DNA of 64,000 bases from Glutamicibacter halophytocola (lineage in GTDB: Bacteria; Actinomycetota; Actinomycetes; Actinomycetales; Micrococcaceae): positions 248,001 through 312,000 of the forward strand of contig NZ_CP012750.1 of the NCBI RefSeq assembly GCF_001302565.1. Reading direction: 5' to 3'. The first letter of the stretch is position 1. Every line of letters starts with the position of its first letter. The notes beneath the pieces were generated by a model. It did not search any database, was not told where the DNA came from, and saw only the letters and a list, made by a program, of their open reading frames with translations. Both the position numbers and the translations under genes were made by a program. Positions 55,079 through 62,244 of the stretch are shown here, one piece after another.

Positions 55079-55573
55079 ATGACCACCTGGCATATCTACA
55101 CCAAACTGACCCTCCCGCAGCCGCTGCACGAAGACGCCGAGCTACTTGATCTCACGGCGCATCTCACTGATCACGGGGTCTCGACAACCATCGATCCAAA
55201 GAACCTGGCCAGCATCACCATCTCGCTCACCCTCGAAGCTACCGAACACCTCGATGCAGCCCAGCGGACTACAGAACTGCTGACCACTGGCCCCCTTGCA
55301 GGAGCCGAAATCACCACGATGGCACTACGCACAGAAAAGGACTTCAACGCCGATTACGCCACCGCGCAAATTCCCGATCTGGTCACCCTGACCGACATCG
55401 CCACCCACGCGGGCATTACCCGCCAGCGCGTGCGCGAACTATCCCAGAAAGACCCCACCTTCCCGCCGGTAGCACTCAGCACCAACACTGTTGCCCTCTA
55501 CCTCAAAGCCAGCGCAGAAGCCTGGGTCCGGAACCGCAACACCACCACAGGCCGCCCAAGGGCTCAACGCTAA
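55079..55573 (+). CDS. Accessory DNA-binding protein (AlpA/MerR-like HTH)
   Basis: This 164-residue protein starts at an ATG with AAAAAGGAACC upstream. Residues 1-100 form an alpha/beta domain (WHIYTKLTLPQP, ITISLTLEATEHL) of unknown type. Residues about 100-155 form an excisionase-like HTH: LVTLTDIATHAGITRQRVRE, then DPTFPPVALSTNTVALYLKASAEAWVRNRN. It is the first of a string of plus-strand island genes and may regulate them. Confidence 0.65.
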   Translation: MTTWHIYTKLTLPQPLHEDAELLDLTAHLTDHGVSTTIDPKNLASITISLTLEATEHLDAAQRTTELLTTGPLAGAEITTMALRTEKDFNADYATAQIPDLVTLTDIATHAGITRQRVRELSQKDPTFPPVALSTNTVALYLKASAEAWVRNRNTTTGRPRAQR

Positions 55574-55650
55574 AAAATTCAGAATCCCATGACAGGAACC
55601 GCCAGCACACAGAGCTAACTACCGCATAACAAGCAGAACAGGATGCCCCG

Positions 55651-55914
55651 ATGACCCACTCACTGTCCCAGCACACCGAGAAACTCGCAGCAACGAACAA
55701 CCGCGAAGCAACCGCTTACCTCGCCACGCTCACTGCAAAAGAACTGACCGGACTGATCAGCGACTGCCAGCAGGTCATCGAGGAAGAAATCGTCCGCACC
55801 ACAGCAACCAACGAGCGCCCCAGCTGGGCCGCTTGCTCCCACCAACAACTCATTGGCCAAGCCACCAGCGTCCTAGCCCGCCACCAAGACAACAAGAAGG
55901 AGAGCACGCCATGA
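55651..55914 (+). CDS. Small helical protein, unknown
   Basis: This 87-residue helical protein (AAYLATLTAKELTGLISDCQ-like central helix) belongs to no recognised family. Its TGA overlaps the ATG of the next gene (ATGA), showing translational coupling in the island operon. Confidence 0.6.
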   Translation: MTHSLSQHTEKLAATNNREATAYLATLTAKELTGLISDCQQVIEEEIVRTTATNERPSWAACSHQQLIGQATSVLARHQDNKKESTP

Positions 55915-56324
55915 GTACCCCGGAACACACTACCCTCACCCTTGAGGTCCTCCGCCCGGCAGACAATCCCCACTACATCCACACCGGGCTCAGCGCCATC
56001 TATGACGAGCTAACCCTCGTCGGCTACTACTCAGATGAGCAATGGGAAGTCCATCACCTCATCGAGGGCACCACCACCCAGCACGAAGACATCGAAGCCC
56101 CTGTGCTACTTCGCACCAAGACGATCTACGGACAGACAGAAGCCAACCTCATACCCGCCCACTGGGACACCACAAGCAACACCTGGAAACCAGATCATGA
56201 ATGGCATACCAGCGGGGGAAACCACGCCCACACCAGCGACTCGCGCTATCTGCGCCTCATCCAAAACCAAACGGGCCATAGCTATAACGGCGCGCTGGCA
56301 GTCTACGACCGCACCAAGCACTGA
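55911..56324 (+). CDS. Unknown island protein
   Basis: This 137-residue protein starts at ATG 55911, overlapping the preceding stop. It is beta-rich with many His, Trp and Tyr (HYIHTGLSAIYDELTLVGYY, HEWHTSGGNHAHTSDSRYL). No motif is recognised. It lies 13 bp before the DUF3560 gene, in the same operon. Confidence 0.6.
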   Translation: MSTPEHTTLTLEVLRPADNPHYIHTGLSAIYDELTLVGYYSDEQWEVHHLIEGTTTQHEDIEAPVLLRTKTIYGQTEANLIPAHWDTTSNTWKPDHEWHTSGGNHAHTSDSRYLRLIQNQTGHSYNGALAVYDRTKH

Positions 56325-56337
56325 GAAAGACAAGGCA

Positions 56338-57300
56338 ATGAGCATCACCATCACGCACACACCCAGTGCCGGAACGCTGCTCGACGGTACGTCACGCGGG
56401 GACGGGATCAACGAGATCCTCAAAGCGCACGGCTGGAAGTGGGGCCGCGGACTCGGAAAATGGTATGTCCCCCAGTCCCGCGACAATGCACCGCAGCTGC
56501 ACATCATCGAGGAGACCGCGAAAACACTCACTGCAGCAAACCACACCGTCCAGATACAGATCGATCAATCAGCACGCAGTATGGCGGAAGTTGAAGCAGA
56601 CCGCGATAAACGCGCTTCCCAGCGCGCACAACACCTGCAAGAGGTCGCAGAACGGAAAGCGCACGCAGCTAACGAAGCTGAACAAGCCTTCTTCGCAGCC
56701 CATCGCCGTCTCCCAGCTATGGGTGAACCAGTCAAAGCGGGCCATCACTCGGAAAGTCGGCACCTGCAGGCAATCGACAAGGCAAACACCGCCTGGAAGA
56801 ACAGCGTTGAAGCCGATCAGGCAGCACTTCAAGCGCTCGATAAAGCAGAATCTGCCAAACACGCGACAGGCGCGCGGAATAGCCCGCAGACAGTAGCCAA
56901 CAGGATCGAAAAGCTCACCGCACAGATGCGCCAGCTCAAGCGGTCTGTCGATGGATACACCGCAAACCGGGGCACCCTCTACGAACGCGACGTTCCACCT
57001 GTGTCCGGGGAAGTAAAAACTCGCACTCAAGAAGAAATGGCAGCACTTGCTGATCAGATCCAGTACTGGCAAAGCGTGCAGCGTGAGCACATCAATGCTG
57101 GACGCATCGGCAACTACTGCAAAGACTCCATCAGCCCGGGAGACTACGTCCTGATCGGTCCTCACTGGCACCAGGTGCTCAGGGCCAACGCTAAAACCGT
57201 GAGCGTCGATAACGCCGGCCGCACTGGCAAAGCTCCATACAGCTCCATCAAAGGCCACCAGAAGGCCGAACCACCAGCTGACCAACTACTCAGCAGCTAA
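56338..57300 (+). CDS. DUF3560 domain-containing protein
   Basis: This 320-residue protein matches the DUF3560 layout found on actinobacterial plasmids and integrative elements: an N-terminal GTLLDGTSRGDGINEILKAH and WKWGRGLGKWYVPQSRD, a long Ala/Glu/Arg coiled coil (residues about 80-130), GHHSESRHLQAIDKAN, an IEKLTAQMRQLKRSVDGYTA helix, and a C-terminal beta part with SPGDYVLIGPHWHQVL. The biochemical role is unknown. WYVP is encoded at an exact GGTATGTCCC word (56462). Confidence 0.8.
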   Translation: MSITITHTPSAGTLLDGTSRGDGINEILKAHGWKWGRGLGKWYVPQSRDNAPQLHIIEETAKTLTAANHTVQIQIDQSARSMAEVEADRDKRASQRAQHLQEVAERKAHAANEAEQAFFAAHRRLPAMGEPVKAGHHSESRHLQAIDKANTAWKNSVEADQAALQALDKAESAKHATGARNSPQTVANRIEKLTAQMRQLKRSVDGYTANRGTLYERDVPPVSGEVKTRTQEEMAALADQIQYWQSVQREHINAGRIGNYCKDSISPGDYVLIGPHWHQVLRANAKTVSVDNAGRTGKAPYSSIKGHQKAEPPADQLLSS

Positions 57301-57380
57301 CCCTTCATCAGAAAGCAGGTTCCACGATCCATCTCATGAAACCCATCCCACGACCACCACCACAACGAATGGAAAGCATC

Positions 57381-57653
57381 ATGTACACGCACATCAAGAT
57401 CAAGAAGAACCCCTACACCTGGCCAGCCTGGCTCGTGTCCTAGGAGGGACATACCATCGGCTCATCTCACAGCCTGCAGATCGCCCGCATCGCAGCGAAC
57501 TTCGCCCAGGTACACGTCAAAGAGATCAACCCGGCAAACCTCTGCGCCAGTTATCTCACAACCCACGTCGCCGAAGACATGGGCAACGCCGGATACCAGC
57601 AATTCTGGACACCCGCAACGCATCGCCTAGAAGCCCTAGCTACGGCCGCCTAA
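57381..57653 (+). pseudogene. Small gene with an in-frame amber codon at position 21
   Basis: A 91-codon frame begins at ATG 57381 (MYTHIKIKKNPYTWPAWLVS), meets TAG at 57441-57443, and continues in phase as EGHTIGSSHSLQIARIAANF and on to TAA at 57651. Codon use looks coding on both sides. The stop is followed directly by GGAGGGACATACC, containing the inverted island word, and GGAGG could reload ribosomes although only ATC lies at the right distance. It is either a nonsense-mutated gene, two coupled peptides, or a read-through gene. Confidence 0.55.
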
Positions 57654-57688
57654 CCACCAGCCAACCCAAACACTGAGGAACCCCGATC

Positions 57689-58350
57689 ATGACTAGCCCG
57701 AAGAAAGCTCAGGAGCTCTCCCTGATGATCGTTGAAGATACCAGGGGGCAGAGAACATCGCTGGGCGGGTGCTCAATTACCAGCGGCAGAAGGAAAAACG
57801 CCAGAAGCAAGGGCTACCAGAGCCAAGCGCTATCGAGCACGAGAAACTACGAACAGCGATCTCCTACTATTTCGGGGAAACCACTGCACTGTTCTTCGAT
57901 CGCCACGAACGCCTCCCTTATGACCGCCGGTCAATTCTTGGGTGGCCAATGACCTGGTTAGAACGACAGGCAATCAACTTCTGGTCGGTCGCACTTTCCT
58001 TTGCTGCGTGGGTTCTGCTCTTCATCTATCTGCCGAAAATCTCACTCATCGTCGCCTTGGAATCACCGGCGAAGCCCTTCGCGCATGCAGCTGTGGCCGC
58101 CCTCTGCGCTGGTCTGCTACTTCGAGTGCTCATCTTGCTTATTCAAAAATTCCCGCCCAAAAATTTGGAACAACGACTAAGCGACTACGAAGAGCTGAAG
58201 CAACAGCGGATCAATGAAGCCAAGATGAGGGAAACTGCAGCTGCACAAGAACGGATCGACCGTCTCGCCGAAGCCGAAGAACAAGAAATCAAGGCAGAAC
58301 AAGCCCGGGCAGCACGCCTAGCCCAAACCTCGCCTAAGGGCAGTCGGTAA
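57689..58350 (+). pseudogene. Membrane protein gene with a frameshift in a G5 run
   Basis: The gene starts MTSPKKAQELSLMIVEDTRG at ATG 57689 and loses its frame at GGGGG (57744-57748). With one more G it continues ENIAGRVLNYQRQKEKRQKQ and so on to 58350, giving about 220 residues with two membrane helices (INFWSVALSFAAWVLLFIYLP and FAHAAVAALCAGLLLRVLILL) and a long charged C-terminal coiled coil (KMRETAAAQERIDRLAEAEE). As it stands, a GTG at 57769 could still give the last 193 residues. Sequencing error is possible. Confidence 0.65.
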
Positions 58351-58389
58351 GTCAGGTTTCTGAGCATCTGGGCTCTATTGATACTAATC

Positions 58390-58527
58390 ATGTTCATCTT
58401 CCACACCGTCGGAGTGCTTAGAACGTTGGGGATTCGAAGCCTCAGCGGCCCGTCCTACCTTGCCATAACTGCGGTGTGGGCTTCATTCACTCTTTGGACG
58501 TTCTTGAACCCACAAAACATAGTCTGA
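58390..58527 (+). CDS. Very small membrane protein
   Basis: This frame of 45 codons (MFIFHTVGVLRTLGIRSLSG, then a hydrophobic YLAITAVWASFTLWTFL) lies between two membrane-protein genes. The hydrophobic frame also extends upstream without a standard start (WALLILIMFIF), so the true start is uncertain. It may be part of the same transcript. Confidence 0.4.
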   Translation: MFIFHTVGVLRTLGIRSLSGPSYLAITAVWASFTLWTFLNPQNIV

Positions 58528-58544
58528 CCGAAAGCGGCAACCAC

Positions 58545-58736
58545 ATGTGGACAATACCCGGATTAGCCGCTCTAGGAATCTTCAGCTTCTGGCTCCTAGG
58601 CTCAGGAGCTCCCATGATCTTCCTCCAAGACAAAAAAGGGGGATTCTCCATTAGAGCTGTCACCCTGGTGCAATTACTCCTTACCGTTCTGGCCATCGGC
58701 TCTCTCAGCTCAGCAATACTTCTCGCCGTGACATAG
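58545..58736 (+). CDS. Small two-TM membrane protein
   Basis: This 63-residue protein starts at ATG 58545 with GAAAGCGG upstream. Two hydrophobic helices (LAALGIFSFWLLG, and VTLVQLLLTVLAIGSLSSAI) flank a basic loop (QDKKGG). This is the size and layout of small conjugation- or holin-like proteins, but no family is recognised. Confidence 0.55.
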   Translation: MWTIPGLAALGIFSFWLLGSGAPMIFLQDKKGGFSIRAVTLVQLLLTVLAIGSLSSAILLAVT

Positions 58737-58752
58737 CACGTGAGGAAATACG

Positions 58753-58956
58753 ATGAACGATCAGCAAATACACCTAGATAACGATCAACTGTCGATCCAC
58801 GGTTTCACCTTTGACGATAGCTTCATCGCCCGGTGTACAGCACTCACCACATCAACCACCACAAACATCCAAAAAGTGACTTGCCCTAACTGCCTCAGAG
58901 CCATCGAACATAAAACTTCAAGCACGGTGACCGGTATGTCCCCTGACCGAGGCTAA
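58753..58956 (+). CDS. Small protein with one CxxC pair
   Basis: This 67-residue protein starts at an ATG with GTGAGGAAA upstream. A single CPNC pair (VTCPNCLRAIEHK) near residue 45 could bind zinc with a further ligand or a partner. The last residues TGMSPDRG are encoded at an exact GGTATGTCCC word (58933). Function unknown. Confidence 0.5.
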   Translation: MNDQQIHLDNDQLSIHGFTFDDSFIARCTALTTSTTTNIQKVTCPNCLRAIEHKTSSTVTGMSPDRG

Positions 58957-59052
58957 CTGCACCTACAGAAGACCAATACCCAATCCCTTCAGTATCGATC
59001 CGAGCAAATGCTCAAAGCGAAACTCTGAGGGAATGAAAGGAAGCAGGAGGCA

Positions 59053-59301
59053 ATGAATATCGTCGAAACGATAGAAACAGTAAGACCAGCCCTTGTAGGC
59101 ATAGCACTTATAACGAGCGTCCTGTTATCCCTTGGATGCGTCTTCAAAGCCATACAAGGAAACGGGTCGATGGGCTTCGCCATAGTCCCCATATTTTTTG
59201 GATGTTTTGCCGTCGCAACAATGTATATCCTGCCAAATCTTATGAGCGTCGGAACCGAGCCAGCGGAAGCCAGAAAAACCAAGAGGCTGAACCTGACGTA
59301 A
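59053..59301 (+). CDS. Small two-TM protein, possibly TrbC/VirB2-like
   Basis: This 82-residue protein starts at an ATG with a strong AGGAGG upstream. It has two membrane helices (ALVGIALITSVLLSLGCVF and GFAIVPIFFGCFAVATMYIL) separated by a short polar loop (KAIQGNGS). The layout recalls VirB2/TrbC pilin-type proteins of conjugation systems, but no other conjugation gene is recognised nearby, so this is only a possibility. The next gene overlaps its 3' part in another frame. Confidence 0.6.
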   Translation: MNIVETIETVRPALVGIALITSVLLSLGCVFKAIQGNGSMGFAIVPIFFGCFAVATMYILPNLMSVGTEPAEARKTKRLNLT

Positions 59302-60041
59302 TACCCACGCCATCATCGCCGACTCCAACCCCACTTCCTGAACCAGCAGCCACAGCCGATACTGGAACACCGCTCCTAGTTCTCCTCTGGATCGGTGTGG
59401 TTCTCCTCTGGATCGGTGTGGCCGTCGCAGCCATCGCATTGATTGCAGCCATCATTTGGGGGATCAGCAAACTGCATCGTCGCAAGCAGCTGGAAGCCCA
59501 AGAGATGGAGCGCAAGGCACAGGATGAGGAGCAAACAAAGCTCACCGCGCGCTGGCAAACTGTCATCGACCGCCACGAAGCGATGCGTTTGAACGTCCTC
59601 AAGGCTGAAACTGACTGGGACATGCTCTTCGACCTCCCCGCACTGACAGACATCAAAATCAGAGCAACCAGCCGCCTGTACCACGCCATGCGGGACGCAG
59701 AAAACACCATCCCCGGCATGCCAACCAAATTCAACCTCTACACAGACCTCAACACCCTGCCATACCCCAAAGCAGTCAGAGCCTTCGAAGACGCCTGGGA
59801 AGCCGCCTACGCCAACGCCCAGCGCATCAGCACCACCAAAATCCCAGCCAAGGAACAAAAGACCATCCAGCGCATCCGCGCACTACTCACCCTCGCAGAA
59901 GGAGCCGGCGCCACCGACCACGAACGCCACACCGCCTACACCCAAATCCACAAAATGCTCGGCGACCTCAAAACCATCAAGGTTCCAAAACGCGCACGGC
60001 TGCACATCGAAGAAAAACAACGCCTCGCGCTCGCCATCTAG
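59202..60041 (+). CDS. Membrane protein with C-terminal DUF2786-like segment
   Basis: The product has up to 279 residues from ATG 59202; the real start is unclear because the frame overlaps the previous gene by 100 bp. A Pro/Thr-rich segment (IPTPSSPTPTPLPEPAATAD) precedes one long membrane helix built on a duplicated seven-residue unit (LLWIGVV, encoded by a 21-bp direct repeat at 59379-59420). The cytoplasmic part ends with IQRIRALLTLAEGAGATDHE, a DUF2786-like helical motif common in actinobacterial plasmid and phage proteins. A frameshift product with the upstream gene cannot be excluded. Confidence 0.6.
   Translation: MFCRRNNVYPAKSYERRNRASGSQKNQEAEPDVIPTPSSPTPTPLPEPAATADTGTPLLVLLWIGVVLLWIGVAVAAIALIAAIIWGISKLHRRKQLEAQEMERKAQDEEQTKLTARWQTVIDRHEAMRLNVLKAETDWDMLFDLPALTDIKIRATSRLYHAMRDAENTIPGMPTKFNLYTDLNTLPYPKAVRAFEDAWEAAYANAQRISTTKIPAKEQKTIQRIRALLTLAEGAGATDHERHTAYTQIHKMLGDLKTIKVPKRARLHIEEKQRLALAI
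59379..59420 (+). repeat. 21-bp tandem duplication in a membrane-helix coding region
   Basis: Two perfect copies of a 21-bp unit starting GTTCTCCTCTGGATCGG follow each other and encode VLLWIGV twice. This lengthens the membrane helix by seven residues and probably arose by slippage. Confidence 0.9.
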
Positions 60042-60095
60042 GCGCTTCACGCAAGCATGAATCATCAATAATTGACCAGGAAGAGGGGCTACGCA

Positions 60096-60230
60096 GTGTA
60101 TGAAGAAGTCGACTTGCAATGTCAAATCGTAGAGCGGTGGGCAGGCTAGGGAGTATCCGGCATCTGCGACGTGCCAGCCTGTACGAGGGAGTTCTTTCGC
60201 GGCCTCAATAACAAGTGTGAAACGGTGTAG
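60096..60230 (+). pseudogene. Small zinc-finger-like gene with an in-frame amber codon
   Basis: From GTG 60096 the frame reads VYEEVDLQCQIVERWAG, meets TAG at 60147-60149, and continues in phase GVSGICDVPACTREFFRGLN up to TAG 60228. The CxxxxC-D-x-x-x-C and RGL...C spacing resembles small cysteine-rich proteins of actinobacterial mobile elements. The preceding GAAGAGGGG is a good ribosome binding site. Confidence 0.5.
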
Positions 60231-60240
60231 GTCTATAACA

Positions 60241-61954
60241 TGTGTCGTGCCTTGGTAAGTGATTGAATAACATCAATATTTGCTGACCTGAGGTTTCCTT
60301 GTCCCAACGCGTTACAAAGGGTCACTAAAGGGTGGCTGTGTCATAAAGTGTCATCATGGCCGTGAGATTTATCCGGAGGGTACGCACCGCCTCAGGTGCC
60401 GTCGCCGTGCAGATCATCAATCGCACCGGCCGCACTGTCACCGGCATTGCGCACCTCGACTCCGCCCATAATGACGCTGAACTAGGGATTCTCCTGACTC
60501 AAGCCGAGGCGCGACTGCGTCCGGGGTAGCAGATCTTCGACCTAGGCGACCTAGAGAAAATAGCGGTACGCACCACCGATGTTGCTAACTGGCATGAGGC
60601 TACCCTTGGGCAAAAGCCACCAGATAGAAAGCCTCAGGTTGTCAGTTCCACGGGTAAAGTCGTCGCTTCACCCGCAGCGATACTTTGGGAAGTGCTGGAC
60701 GCCGCGTATGAGCGGCTTGGGTTGCCGTCATTGCTGATGCGGCGTTCAAAGGGATGGTCCTGGCCAGGCTGACCGAACCGACGTCCAAAGCAGACACCAT
60801 CCGTGTCCTGAAAGATATCGACGCGCCTCACCCGTCGCAGCGGACCTTGTTCCGCAGTCTGGGATCCTGTATTGAGAAAGACTACCGTGACCAGCTGGCC
60901 AAAGCCATGGTTGTTTACCGGTCAGCAACCGCGGGCTTGGCCTCCTTGGTGATGTATGACGTGAACACCCTGCATTTTGAGGCGAAAGACAAAGACAAGC
61001 TGCGCAAGGTCGGGATGAGCAAGGAACGCCGCGTCGACCCGCAGATCCAGGTCGGCCTGCTCGTGGACCCGGCAGGCTTCCCGTTGGAGCTTCATAAGTT
61101 TGAAGGGAACAAGGCAGAGACCACCACGATCATCCCCGTGCTTGAAGAGTTCCAGGAACGTCACGGCATCACCGACCTCGTTGTGGTCGCTGACGTTGGC
61201 ATGCTGTCGGCCAACGACTTGAATGCGATCGAGGACGCTGGGTTCAAGTTCATTGTCGGGTCCAGGCTGACCAAACCACCCTATGATCTGCAGGAGCATT
61301 CCGATACTAAGGGCAACAGGTTCGCCAACGGTCAGAGGCTTGAATCCACGCGGGTGATGGGTGCAGGGAAGAACGGACGGGAACGCAGGATTGTTTGCCA
61401 GTGGTCAGCTAAACGCTTCGCGAGAGACAACCGAAATATCAACCTTATGGAGCGCACAGCGCTAGCGGTAGCTGAGGGGAAAGCACCGTTGAAGAAAGTG
61501 CGGTTCATGAAGGTGAGCGGGGCTGAGAAAGAGCTGGATGAGAAGGTCATTGAACGGGCCAGGACGCTGGCCGGGCTCAAAGGCTACGTGACGAGCCTGC
61601 CGGTCGACACTATTCCAGCCACGCAGGTGATGAGTGCTTATCACGATCTGTGGCAGGTGGAGGCGTCATTCAGGATGACGAAGTCAGACCTGCGGGCCGG
61701 GCCGACCATCCATCGGGAGAAGGATTCCATCGACACGCACCTGAGCGTGGTGTTCGCTGCGTTGGAGATTGGCCGGCATCTGCAGGAACTGACAGGGTGG
61801 CCGTTGAAGAGGTTGATCACTGATCTGAAGGCTGTCCGGTCAGCGAAAGTACTGATCAACGGGCAAATGGCGATCTATGCTGCGCAGCTTCTGGCAGATC
61901 TTGAGTCGGTAGTCAAGACTATGCGAAAGGGTTACTAAACCATGGCACGACACA
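60241..61954 (+). mobile_element. Degenerate IS1634-family insertion sequence
   Basis: The ends are imperfect inverted repeats: the left starts TGTGTCGTGCCTTGGTAAGT at 60241; the right, read inwards from 61954, starts TGTGTCGTGCCATGGT. Between them lies one transposase gene with two lesions. The flanks show no direct duplication, so either the target duplication has decayed or a later rearrangement has joined different sequences. Confidence 0.8.
60356..61938 (+). pseudogene. IS1634-family transposase, broken by a stop and a frameshift
   Basis: The gene starts at ATG 60356 (MAVRFIRRVRTASGAVAVQI) and has an in-frame TAG after EARLRPG near 60527, then loses frame between about 60718 and 60730. 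The remainder from about 60730 is continuous to 61938 with the DDE-type core of the IS4/IS1634 group: FKGMVLARLTEPTSKADTIR, VVVADVGMLSANDLNAIEDA and a C-terminal YHDLWQVEASFRMTKSDLRA with the Y-(x)2-R/E region. It would be about 525 residues if intact. As it stands no full transposase can be made. Confidence 0.88.
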
Positions 61955-62244
61955 GGTACGAGCATGACCTTTGCCCGGTGCATCGAGGTATGTCCATTGG
62001 GCAGATGCTCCTTAGCCGGGCGATTGGTGCGATCTGCGCAGATAACGAGTTGCTTGCCTACACCCCAGCTGAGCGGAGCCCTTACCCGGTGGCGGGGTAA
62101 TGCCATCGCAGGCAAGAAGCATCAATCAAGGATAAGGAAGAAGAACATCATGGGTTGTGCAGTGCATGAAGACTGGCAGATCTAACCTAGAGGGAAGTCG
62201 CCGCGCGTATTCAAAACTGTACTTATAAGGAAATAGCAGTGTCG
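61955..62244. other. Intergenic stretch at the right border of the island
   Basis: No gene is supported here. A frame at 61964-62185 has no start signal and low-complexity protein features. A one-mismatch form of the island word, GGTATGTCCA, occurs at about 61988. Composition shifts to AT-rich towards 62244. Confidence 0.5.

Larger units (their letters stand above)
30452..58942. repeat. Dispersed island word GGTATGTCCC (nine exact copies)
   Basis: Exact copies on the plus strand lie at 30452, 31355, 33909, 53082, 53441, 56462 and 58933, and on the minus strand at 52315 and 57446. One-change forms include GGTACGTCCC at 31065 and 54025, and GGTATGTTCCC at 42143. I found none in 1-30000. Some copies sit in hairpin loops, some beside start codons and some inside genes, so the word itself, not one protein motif, is conserved. 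The coordinates given are those of the outermost copies. Confidence 0.8.

Noticed and set aside
30000..62000. Complete conjugative or phage element
   Set aside because: No integrase, relaxase, replication initiator, ATPase of a type IV system or phage structural gene was recognised, so the element type is left open.
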